Assembly: GCA_020073305.1 (NCBI GenBank)
Contig: JAIQFK010000001.1
Coordinates: 1-64,000, forward strand
Reading direction: 5' to 3'
Length of the DNA stretch: 64,000 nt
Origin: Terriglobia bacterium
GTDB lineage: Bacteria > Acidobacteriota > Terriglobia > Bryobacterales > Bryobacteraceae
Position 1 is the first letter of the stretch. Each line of letters starts with the position of its first letter. The position numbers and the translations under genes are program-made. Below the pieces are notes generated by a model, which saw only the letters and a list, made by a program, of their open reading frames with translations, was not told the origin of the DNA and searched no databases. Shown in pieces: positions 48,517 to 56,543 of this stretch.

Positions 48517-48536
48517 TGGCCGAGCATGCTCGGCCA
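48513..48536 (+). repeat. 24-nt palindromic dispersed repeat, copy 2
   Basis: It contains the perfect 20-bp palindrome TGGCCGAGCATGCTCGGCCA (48517-48536), preceded by GTAG. It lies between convergent genes and could form a hairpin, but no T run follows either arm. It pairs with the copy at 10636-10659. Confidence 0.65.
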
Positions 48537-48587
48537 AATCTGTCCTCACAGTCAAGATAGATCCTGTCACCATTTTTCAACTAACTC

Positions 48588-50063
48588 TTAAAAGAACCAC
48601 TTCATCATATACACTTCCACGGGGGCGTAATCGTCCGTGAGGATGGGAACATCCATGGCGATCGGCCTTGTCCAGCGGCGAGCGAGGCGGGCCGCCATGG
48701 CCGGGTCATCACTCGTCCATCGCGGCTCGGCTGCGTTCTTGAAAGCCACGATGATCACATTGCCCAGGGATTCCGGGTCGTCGTTGAGCTTGAAAATCTC
48801 AACCCGCGGGAAGACAGATCGATAAGTGGCTAACTCGGCGCGCAAGAAGCGGCCTCTCGGCCCATAAACCGCCGACATCACGTTCAATATTGCGACGCCA
48901 TTGTCGGACAGGGAACGATACACAAGGCGTGCGGTCTCGCGCGTTGTCAGGTAGTGCGGAACAATCGCGGCGGACCCGAACGTGTCTAAGTAAACGATAT
49001 CGTATTGGGTCCGGCTCAGATTCAAATATACGCGTGCGTCCTGAGTAAAGACCCTAAGCCGGGGGTCATCCGACTTCAAGCCGAAGTACCGATCCGCTAT
49101 TTTCACCAGATCCGGATCTAACTCCACGACGTCCAGTAGCTTGGTCGGATTCCTTTGAAAAAAATCCGAGACGTACGTAAACCCACCACCGCCCAGAAGC
49201 AGGGCGCGACGTGCATTGGGAACAAAGTGGTCTCCGAACCGGAAGTACTTCAGATACTCCAGCACTAAGTCATCGTTCTTGTCCGTAAAGATCGCGGACT
49301 GGCGTGCGAAACGATCGGTAAGCAGGGCGCGGTTGGGCCTGCCGGTTTGGTAGTCGGCCCCTTCGTAAACCAGGCAGTGGTTGTAATGGGTATCCGTTTC
49401 GAAAACGTGTTTACCAGAAATAAACGGCGTCGCCGTGCTTGGCGCCACGTAGAGGCACAGAGCAACCACCGCTGTCGCGGCGATTTTCAGTTTGAGGAAT
49501 CGATTCGCCGATAGCAGGATCGAACAGGCCAGGAGCAAGCCGGAGATGCAAAACAATATCGCCGTGCTGCCAATCATAGCCAGAAGATAGAAGCCCGCGC
49601 CAAACGTGCCCACAATGCTGCCAATCGTCGAAATCGCGTAGAGTCTGCCAACGGTTGCTCCCGTGGACCCGACCTCCTTCAGCTTCAGTCGCACAACATA
49701 GGGCGATACCATCGCCAGTACAAACGAAACCGGCGCAAACAAGACTAACTCTGCAATGATGGCTGCGCTGCGAATATCTGGAATCTGGCTAATCCTCGTG
49801 AGGCAGATATTCTTGCCTGCAGCCACGAAGGCTGTCAGCAGCGCAGCCGAGACAATGATCAAAGATAATTGACCCGCCGACGCATTCCTGTCGGCCAGAA
49901 CTCCGCCTTTCAAATACCCATAGCTCAACGCGGCCAGAATTACGCCGATCAGGCTGCTCCACACGACAATCGAATTTCCAAGAACGGGCGCAAGGATACG
50001 AGACGCCACAATCTCGATGGCCATGATTGACGCGCCCGCCACAAACGCCACTAGCTCCAGCAT
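48588..50063 (-). CDS. membrane-fused spermidine-synthase-like protein
   Basis: The 491-residue protein has eight or so membrane helices in its first 230 residues (e.g. FVAGASIMAIEIVASRILAP and LIIVSAALLTAFVA), then a soluble Rossmann domain of the spermidine-synthase type: ALLLGGGGFTYVSDFF, VVELDPDLVKIADRYF, VFTQDARVYL and IVYLDTFGS. Residue IVYLDTF is D-rich as in polyamine synthases, but the aminopropyl donor site is not certain. The start at 50063 has GAGGAG seven bases upstream. It is divergent from the carrier-protein gene. Confidence 0.82.
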   Translation of the reverse strand: MLELVAFVAGASIMAIEIVASRILAPVLGNSIVVWSSLIGVILAALSYGYLKGGVLADRNASAGQLSLIIVSAALLTAFVAAGKNICLTRISQIPDIRSAAIIAELVLFAPVSFVLAMVSPYVVRLKLKEVGSTGATVGRLYAISTIGSIVGTFGAGFYLLAMIGSTAILFCISGLLLACSILLSANRFLKLKIAATAVVALCLYVAPSTATPFISGKHVFETDTHYNHCLVYEGADYQTGRPNRALLTDRFARQSAIFTDKNDDLVLEYLKYFRFGDHFVPNARRALLLGGGGFTYVSDFFQRNPTKLLDVVELDPDLVKIADRYFGLKSDDPRLRVFTQDARVYLNLSRTQYDIVYLDTFGSAAIVPHYLTTRETARLVYRSLSDNGVAILNVMSAVYGPRGRFLRAELATYRSVFPRVEIFKLNDDPESLGNVIIVAFKNAAEPRWTSDDPAMAARLARRWTRPIAMDVPILTDDYAPVEVYMMKWFF

Positions 50064-50224
50064 TGACACTCCTCGGGCCCGCTCCTGTCCGAGAGGCCAC
50101 ACTCTGATCTTAAGCGCCACACCCACCAAAATCGTAGTGCCAAAGGAACTCAGAAGACTACTAACTTCGGACAACGTGACTTCCGGGAGTTACTAGCGGA
50201 TAATCCGGTTTGAGTGGTTTTACC

Positions 50225-50247
50225 GAGCCGCGACCGAAGGAAGCGGT
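50225..50247 (+). repeat. short dispersed repeat, copy 1
   Basis: GAGCCGCGACCGAAGGAAGC followed by GGT. It matches 52056-52079 in most positions and lies upstream of the carrier-protein gene. The rest of 50064-50293 is gene-free and includes the promoters of the divergent genes, which I could not place. Confidence 0.6.
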
Positions 50248-50293
50248 ACTAACGTGCCGCAATCATCCTCCAGTGTCTCTTGGTAAGCAAAAT

Positions 50294-50545
50294 ATGAACG
50301 AAAAAGTGGCCGTGCGAGAACTTGTGCAAACCCTGCTCCGCCGGAAGGGCGATGAAAACGGCTTTGCGGATAGCGACTCACTCATCGCCAGCGGGCGGTT
50401 AGACTCGGTTGACACGATAGGCCTGCTGGTATTCCTCGAAGAGCAGTATGGAGTAGATTTCGGAGAACGTGGATTCGATCGGGACGAATTGGATTCGGTG
50501 GACTCGATCGTGGCCTTCCTCGGAGCAAGCCAGTTACCCGCATGA
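50294..50545 (+). CDS. acyl/peptidyl carrier protein (DltC-like)
   Basis: The 83-residue carrier protein has the phosphopantetheine attachment serine S38 in RLDSVDTIGLLVFLEE. It has a four-helix layout and acidic surface typical of carrier proteins (FADSDSLIAS, then RDELDSVDSIVAFLG). Its size fits a discrete DltC- or ACP-type protein. Its stop overlaps the start of the adenylation enzyme (ATGA). It therefore probably carries the substrate activated by that enzyme. The ribosome site is weak; a GTG 28 codons upstream would add residues overlapping the repeat and is not favoured. Confidence 0.88.
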   Translation: MNEKVAVRELVQTLLRRKGDENGFADSDSLIASGRLDSVDTIGLLVFLEEQYGVDFGERGFDRDELDSVDSIVAFLGASQLPA

Positions 50546-52053
50546 GTTTCAATCTTGCCCATCCGGTTTATGAGCACGGTCGGAACCATGGATCGAGGCT
50601 GGCTGTATCGGTTGGCGGCAACGATCTTTCTTATGCCGAACTGTCGGCTCTGGCGCAGAGAACGGCTCGCTGGTTGACCGCCGGACCTTCCCGTCCGCCC
50701 GGGTTTGTGGGAGTCCTGGCCTCTCGCAGCGTGGAAGCCTATGCGGGTGTCCTCGGGGCCTGTTGGGCGGGTGACGCCTACGTGCCGCTGAATCCCCAAC
50801 TTCCGGAACAACGCCTCGCGCAACTGTTGCGCATCATCCAGCCGGTTGCGCTGGTGGTGGATGAAGCCGGACGAAAAGCTCTCTCCGGATGCGCTCTCGA
50901 AGCCTGCCCGCCCCGCATCTTGAGCGGCTTTCATGAGTTGCCACCGTGCGATCCGCAAGACCGCCCGCGCGCGGTGGACGCCGAGCACACCGCCTATATG
51001 ATCTTCACCTCCGGAAGCACTGGCGTGCCGAAGGGAGTCCTCGTTCCCACACGCGCCGTGTGCCACTTGGTGAAAATGTTGCAGGAACTGTACAGTTTCC
51101 GTCCGGAGGATCGGTTTTCCAAAGCTTACAACCTCAGCTTTGACGGCTCCGTGCACGACATGTTCACGGCGTGGCATGCCGGCGCGTCGCTGCACCCTGT
51201 GCCCGCCAGTCAGTTGATGGCTCCCATGAAGTTTATCCAGGAACGGCAGCTCACCGTCTGGACCTCGGTGCCGTCGACGGCCGTTTTTCTCGAACAGTTG
51301 AAAATGCTCCAACCGGGGGCATTTCCTTCGCTCCGTTATTCCATTTTCTCCGGTGAGCCGCTGCCCCTCCGCTCGGCTTTGGCCTGGCGTCGCGCCGCGC
51401 CCAATAGCGAGGTGGACAACATTTGCGGCCACACCGAATGCTGCGTCTTCAGCACGCTGGAGCGCTTGTCGGACCCTCCGAACGTCACGTCCAACCGGGG
51501 TCTGGTGGCCATCGGCAAACCCCTGCCGGGATTCGAAGCAGCCGTCTTTGACCAAGCCTGCGCGTGCTTGCCGCCGGGCAAGGAAGGCGAACTCGCGCTC
51601 GCCGGACCACAAGTGGCGAAAGGCTACTTTCAGGACCCGGAGCGTACCGCGGCACGCTTCCCCGTCATCAACGGGAAAACGTGGTACCGGACTGGAGACC
51701 TCGTCTGCCAGGACGAGTCCGGCACCTATCACCATCTCGGGCGCATTGATTCCCAGGTCAAAATTCTGGGCCACCGCGTAGAACTTGGCGAGATTGAAGC
51801 ACACCTGAGCCAGATCTGTGATTCGGATTCGGTGGCTGCCGTCGCGTGGCCCGTGGATCACGGTTCAGCCCGGGGCATCGTGGCGTTTCATTGCAGCGAA
51901 GCGCGTTCGCCCCAAGAAATCCGTGACGCCATGCTACAACGGGTGCCGCGCTACGCCGTGCCGACCCGGGTGCTCCGGCTGTCAACGATGCCGCTTACGA
52001 CAAACGGCAAAGTCGATCGCGCCGCGCTGATCCAGGTACTCGAGCGTCCCTAA
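50542..52053 (+). CDS. amino-acid adenylation enzyme (DltA-like)
   Basis: The 503-residue ligase activates a carboxylic acid as adenylate and loads it on a carrier. Core motifs are YMIFTSGSTGVPKGVLVP (A3), NLSFDGSVHDMF (A4, with the Asp that binds an alpha-amino group), GHTECCVF (A5), YRTGDLV (A7), GRIDSQVKILGHRVELGEIE (A8) and TTNGKVDRAAL (A10, with the catalytic lysine). The A4 Asp argues for an amino acid as in NRPS and DltA enzymes. It is a free-standing domain, coupled to the carrier gene. Its 3' end lies 35 bases from the convergent MBOAT gene, with a short repeat between. Confidence 0.9.
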   Translation: MSFNLAHPVYEHGRNHGSRLAVSVGGNDLSYAELSALAQRTARWLTAGPSRPPGFVGVLASRSVEAYAGVLGACWAGDAYVPLNPQLPEQRLAQLLRIIQPVALVVDEAGRKALSGCALEACPPRILSGFHELPPCDPQDRPRAVDAEHTAYMIFTSGSTGVPKGVLVPTRAVCHLVKMLQELYSFRPEDRFSKAYNLSFDGSVHDMFTAWHAGASLHPVPASQLMAPMKFIQERQLTVWTSVPSTAVFLEQLKMLQPGAFPSLRYSIFSGEPLPLRSALAWRRAAPNSEVDNICGHTECCVFSTLERLSDPPNVTSNRGLVAIGKPLPGFEAAVFDQACACLPPGKEGELALAGPQVAKGYFQDPERTAARFPVINGKTWYRTGDLVCQDESGTYHHLGRIDSQVKILGHRVELGEIEAHLSQICDSDSVAAVAWPVDHGSARGIVAFHCSEARSPQEIRDAMLQRVPRYAVPTRVLRLSTMPLTTNGKVDRAALIQVLERP

Positions 52054-52055
52054 CT

Positions 52056-52079
52056 GAGCCGCGACCAAGAGGGAGCGGT
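52056..52079 (+). repeat. short dispersed repeat, copy 2
   Basis: GAGCCGCGACCAAGAGGGAG followed by CGGT. Same orientation as the copy at 50225, so the two bracket the carrier and adenylation genes. A partial third match ends at 34162. Confidence 0.6.
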
Positions 52080-52087
52080 CTTCTTTC

Positions 52088-53569
52088 TCAAAGCCCGAAT
52101 AGTCGCCCAACGAAGATAAAGTGCTCTCGCAGGCCGTATGTCCTGTTAGTGTCGTCGAAAATATGCACGAAGCAATAGAATGCCGACACGCAGAGGACGG
52201 GCACGAGGCGGCGGCGCAACCAGGAATGGGACGGATCAACCTTCCGTTGAGCGCGCAACTGTGAGATGGAGATGCTGGCGCCAAGCACAAAAGTGTAGAA
52301 CAGATAGGTCTGGAAACTGGCTATGGCGCGCCACCAGCCTAACTCGGCAACCAGAGAAATGTCGCGGAGAAAGTGAAAGATGGCGTTGCCGGCGCAGGCC
52401 GCCATCATCGTGGCAGCGGCCATGCGCAGCCGTGCATGCTTCTTGAAATACCGGAGATAGGTGGGATAGAAAAACATGTCCACCAGCAGCTCCTTGAAGT
52501 AGAAATAGAAGCGATTCCAGAACTCCGCCAGTGAGCGTGACTCGAGGGGCCGGTACGTATTGCGCAGCGCGCGGAATCCGGCCATGCGCGCGCAGGCGAC
52601 GATCTGATGTCCCCAGATGCTCGCCTGCAGCAGGTTCGAGAGGAACACCGCGACCAGGCTCAGGCAGTTCCAATACCACGCGAAAGGATGGCCTGCGACA
52701 CTGCGGCCGAACGCTGCTTCATACTCCGGAATGCCCAGCTTTCGATAGATGACCAGGTGATAACCGATCAGGCCCATCTGCAGTATCAGGGCCCAGAGCA
52801 GCAGCTTCAGGCCTTTGAGTTGGGTGATGGCGAGTTCATCGGCGTTCTGCGCCTCAATTTTGCGGAGGTATGCTGCGCCCTTGGCGAAGGGAGTGCCAGA
52901 GCCCGTGTTGGCCATCCACGCCGGCCGCCAGAGCCCGGCCTGCAGAGGCACGGAGTCGCGATGATTGCGGGAATCGCGATCGGTAAGGGTGTAGCAGAAG
53001 AACCAGAGCATGCGTGCGATCGCTAGGACTGAGATCCAGGCGGCTACGCGGCTCCAGCCGGTGAGAGGGGCCGTCGACACGGCGACGACAAGCGCGCAGA
53101 AGCACAAAATGGTGGCGAGCACCGGACGGCGCGCCGCCAGCCGCCGCGGAAAGCGAAAGGCTAATGCCGCAAGCCCGGCCAGTAAAACAAAGACCGCCGC
53201 CACGATGAGACGAATGAGAAACCGCGGCAGATGCGCCAGCCCTTCCTGGGCGGCGACGTGATCGAGGAAGGGGAGGTCGAGCCAGTTCGGGAGCGCGATG
53301 GCGATCAGCATACCGGCGGCGCTGAGTACCCGGCGGCGGTGGTGGGGGAAGGCCGTGGTGAGCGCGAGAAAGGCGGCGACCGCCAGCCACTCACGCCCAA
53401 ACACAGCCAACAGAAGCGTGAATACGGCCAGCAGCGCCCACTGCCCGGCCGGCTGCTTACAGCGCGCCACCAGCAGCGGGTCCTTTTCCAGGCTGGGGAT
53501 CAGCCTGACATTCATGCCAAGGCTCGCTGGCCTGTGTTCATCCGTATCGACCAATTCGAAATCTAACAA
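52088..53569 (-). CDS. MBOAT-like membrane acyltransferase (DltB-like)
   Basis: The 493-residue membrane protein has about 10-12 helices. Near residues 347-371 SLAEFWNRFYFYFKELLVDM resembles the MBOAT block FW-x-R-(W)H and following helix. H399 in GNAIFHFLRD fits the catalytic histidine after a short hydrophobic run. A second segment, QLRAQRKVDPSH, and a hydrophobic C-terminus follow. In DltB the enzyme moves an amino acid from a carrier protein across the membrane. The start may be TTG 53569 or ATG 53515. It converges on the adenylation gene, giving a carrier, ligase and acyltransferase in one locus. Confidence 0.75.
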   Translation of the reverse strand: MLDFELVDTDEHRPASLGMNVRLIPSLEKDPLLVARCKQPAGQWALLAVFTLLLAVFGREWLAVAAFLALTTAFPHHRRRVLSAAGMLIAIALPNWLDLPFLDHVAAQEGLAHLPRFLIRLIVAAVFVLLAGLAALAFRFPRRLAARRPVLATILCFCALVVAVSTAPLTGWSRVAAWISVLAIARMLWFFCYTLTDRDSRNHRDSVPLQAGLWRPAWMANTGSGTPFAKGAAYLRKIEAQNADELAITQLKGLKLLLWALILQMGLIGYHLVIYRKLGIPEYEAAFGRSVAGHPFAWYWNCLSLVAVFLSNLLQASIWGHQIVACARMAGFRALRNTYRPLESRSLAEFWNRFYFYFKELLVDMFFYPTYLRYFKKHARLRMAAATMMAACAGNAIFHFLRDISLVAELGWWRAIASFQTYLFYTFVLGASISISQLRAQRKVDPSHSWLRRRLVPVLCVSAFYCFVHIFDDTNRTYGLREHFIFVGRLFGL

Positions 53570-53655
53570 AGGGAGGGAGAGCAGACTAGATTGAAGTTAG
53601 TAAACGGAGTTGGTTATCTTCGGATAACTATCGCCTGTATTACAACTGAGTCTGC

Positions 53656-56439
53656 CTACGCCGCTCCTCGCGCCACACCCATGTACACTGCTCTCCTCGC
53701 CCCCACCGGCATCGGCGCCGGGCAGCTCATCAGACAAAACTGGTCAAGTGCGAATAGAACGACCGACTCCAGGTTCTCCGCCAGCGACAGCCGCGCTTCT
53801 TTCTGCCACGGCGTCGTGTAACCCGTAATTCCCACCAAGTGGCTGCTTTGACTCTGCGCGAATCCCATCTGCATCGGCAGCAGAATCGAGTTCCTTGCCA
53901 GCTTGAGATTGCGCCCGCCCGTGAAAGTGAAATTTTCAGTCTTCAGACAATTCAGCGTGGCCGGATTCCAGTTCGATGGCAGGTTCACCGCCCCGTTCCA
54001 TGGCGTGTCGTTCGTATCGGGAGGATACAGCACCTCGAACTTCGCGCTGGGGAACGTCTGCCGGACAAAACTCATTACCGCGCTGGTAAATGCCCCAATC
54101 AAGCCGGGTAGAAACGCCGCTTCCTGCGGATAAGACGACGGCGACACAGTGCTGTTCGTGAACACCTGCATCGCACGGCCATAGGTTGCCGCGAAAGTAC
54201 TCATCGTGTACGCGTCATAATAAGGCATTCCCGAGCCATCATCGGGAAAGTACCACCATTGAACCTCGCCGAACTGCAAGTACGGAACCTGCCCGGCATC
54301 GGACATGACCGCCGCCATGTCCAAATATGCCTGTTTCCAGAATGCCGTGCTCATCGGAGAAAAATTCGTCTGCAGTGCCGGAGTGTTCAGCCAGACGGCG
54401 TTGCCGCTCGGATACACTTGTGCGATCCCCGCTTCGGGTGATCGATCGCCGTGTCCCAGTTCCATGCTGAATGCCCCCGTCGCAGCGATTCCATACCCCT
54501 GCAGGGCGCCAAAGAAGCTGCGGCACCAGTCGCGCGCCGCGCGGTTCATCCTGGGTACAACCGTGAGATCCGTAACCCAATTCTCGTCGTTGCCGCCGTT
54601 GATCGCCGATCCGCCCGTGCCTCCGGCCAGCGTAGAACCGCTCGTCAGCAGCGCGAAAGTTCCGCTGGCCGGATCTGCCGAAATGGTAATCGCATTTCCA
54701 TCCCCGCCGATTTCGCGCGAGTAGATCGTCAGAACATTGCCGCTGGCCTGCGCCCAAATTCCCGTATATCCGCTGTTGATTTCCAGCTCGAAAGCCTTGG
54801 CAATGCTGACTGCCGTGTCCCCGAACAGGTTCACGTGCTGGATCGCCGTGGGGCCGACATTCAGCGTCGTGACGGCGCTGCGTGTGGGGGTTCCGTCGAA
54901 CTGCACCGTCGCAGACGCGTAAGTGTAATTCTGAGGGACCATCTCGTAATGCCGGAGGGCGCCCGCGTAGTGATTGGCCCGCCCCGCGAACCCCAGGGCC
55001 TGGATCATTCGCGCGGTTCTTTCGGGCGCCAGCGCAATCGAATGGTCGGTGTCCCAATCGGTCGCCAGCGTCATTCTCGCATCCGGCGCGAACACGGGCA
55101 GAGTCGTCGTGGGCACCGCCAGTTCCAAAAAATCAAAATAGAAGCTTCCTGCCCCGACTCCATGCGTGAGCGTCACCGTATGTGTATCCTGACCGGAAAA
55201 GGTGCCCAGCGGAATTCTTACGAGTACATCTTCTAAAGCTAGAAACAAATTCAGACCGATCGCTGGCTGTTGATCGACCACCGCGGTAATCTCTGCTCCG
55301 CTCACGGCCTTCCGTGTCCCCAGATAGAGCTGGTGGGCTTGGCTGGCGCGATACGTACACGAAACCGAATCGCCGGGCGTGGTAGTGACGTGAATCGTTC
55401 CGCCGGAGAAGTTGCCGTTCGCCGCGCTCCAGTTACCCGAATAAACCACTTCGAGTGAGGTGTCCTCGATCCGCCGGCTGCCCGGTCCCGCCACTTGATA
55501 AGTGAGGTTGCTGCCACTTACCATCCAGTTTGAAACCGTAACCTGAAACTCGCTTCGTTGATAACTGCCCGCCTGAAAGTCCGCCGCGTAAGTCCAGCGC
55601 ATCTTGCGCACGGAATGGGTGGGAATGACTGTCGTGTTGTCATCTGCCAACAGATTGCTGAAGTCGAGCGAGACTCTCCACTGTGTCGGAGACGTTCCTC
55701 CGCTGAGCTTCTGAAACCACGGTGACCAGCTTTCGGTCACCGGCTGGGTAGGCCCGGCATCCGCTTGTACATTGCCGTACACGCCGATGCGATTTCCATT
55801 CGCGCCTACGGTGCTCGATTCCAGCGTCTGTCCCGCTCCAATGTACGTCAGAGTGATCTGGCTTCCGTTGCTGGAAGCGCGCATCGTCGGCGAGGGTACG
55901 TTGTTGATCGCATCTGCGATCGCCTGAACTACGGTGTCAAGTGTATCGCCCGCGACAACTTTGTGGGAATAGTGTTCCAGCGACCATGCCAGCTCCACCC
56001 AGTCGTCTGCTGTAAGCGTTCCCGTGAGAGTGAACGTGGCCGTAGCCGGTTGATAGCTTCCCGCGATCGGCGTGGCATGCGATTTGATAGGTACTTTGTA
56101 CAGCGTCTCCACGCCTCCTGGGTCCGCCCAGATGCGAAGCGACGGCCAATCCACGGTCGGGTATAAAGTGGAGTCAATGGGAAGGCAACTCTGGCGAATC
56201 TCATCGTAAGTTAACACCACACCGCTAAGATCGCCGTCAGGAAGGTTGCGGAAGGCAGGATGTTCGAAGGTGTTTTCTCGATTCCACTCGATGACTACCC
56301 AGTCGAATTGCTGGCGCCACGAGCCGGATATCGTGAACCCTGTCGGGCTGGTCCCACTGAGCGCCGCGGCCGCCGACGGCTCCAGGAAGTAACATTGCAG
56401 ATCCCGGTCCGGACGTAGTTTCTGCAGCGTTTCAACCAT
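53656..56439 (-). CDS. phage-like tail fibre with barrel domain
   Basis: The 927-residue protein ends the tail module. Two copies of a beta-rich repeat (about residues 161-225 and 538-590, each with GDT, IN and GN landmarks) and Ig-like segments make up its first 600 residues. The C-terminal part from about 620 has helices and strands like a TIM barrel, with E660 (FSMELGHGD) and E725 (LQFGEVQWWY) where a glycosidase acid pair could be. It probably binds and perhaps cleaves a surface glycan. I do not recognise a named family. Repeat copy C separates it from the hub gene. Confidence 0.7.
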   Translation of the reverse strand: MVETLQKLRPDRDLQCYFLEPSAAAALSGTSPTGFTISGSWRQQFDWVVIEWNRENTFEHPAFRNLPDGDLSGVVLTYDEIRQSCLPIDSTLYPTVDWPSLRIWADPGGVETLYKVPIKSHATPIAGSYQPATATFTLTGTLTADDWVELAWSLEHYSHKVVAGDTLDTVVQAIADAINNVPSPTMRASSNGSQITLTYIGAGQTLESSTVGANGNRIGVYGNVQADAGPTQPVTESWSPWFQKLSGGTSPTQWRVSLDFSNLLADDNTTVIPTHSVRKMRWTYAADFQAGSYQRSEFQVTVSNWMVSGSNLTYQVAGPGSRRIEDTSLEVVYSGNWSAANGNFSGGTIHVTTTPGDSVSCTYRASQAHQLYLGTRKAVSGAEITAVVDQQPAIGLNLFLALEDVLVRIPLGTFSGQDTHTVTLTHGVGAGSFYFDFLELAVPTTTLPVFAPDARMTLATDWDTDHSIALAPERTARMIQALGFAGRANHYAGALRHYEMVPQNYTYASATVQFDGTPTRSAVTTLNVGPTAIQHVNLFGDTAVSIAKAFELEINSGYTGIWAQASGNVLTIYSREIGGDGNAITISADPASGTFALLTSGSTLAGGTGGSAINGGNDENWVTDLTVVPRMNRAARDWCRSFFGALQGYGIAATGAFSMELGHGDRSPEAGIAQVYPSGNAVWLNTPALQTNFSPMSTAFWKQAYLDMAAVMSDAGQVPYLQFGEVQWWYFPDDGSGMPYYDAYTMSTFAATYGRAMQVFTNSTVSPSSYPQEAAFLPGLIGAFTSAVMSFVRQTFPSAKFEVLYPPDTNDTPWNGAVNLPSNWNPATLNCLKTENFTFTGGRNLKLARNSILLPMQMGFAQSQSSHLVGITGYTTPWQKEARLSLAENLESVVLFALDQFCLMSCPAPMPVGARRAVYMGVARGAA

Positions 56440-56455
56440 ATTAAGAAGATCGAGC

Positions 56456-56534
56456 GGGGACTGGCTCCACTGTCCCTAAGCCCGACGGCCACAAGCTATC
56501 AGAGTGTTCGTTGTGAACAGTGCATCCTGTCCCC
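56456..56534 (+). repeat. 80-bp inverted-repeat element, copy C
   Basis: Left arm GGGGACTGGCTCCACTGTCC (56456-56475) and right arm GAACAGTGCATCCTGTCCCC (56515-56534), one base shorter in total than copy B. It lies between two tail genes of the same strand. Confidence 0.85.
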
Positions 56535-56543
56535 GCTCGCCCT

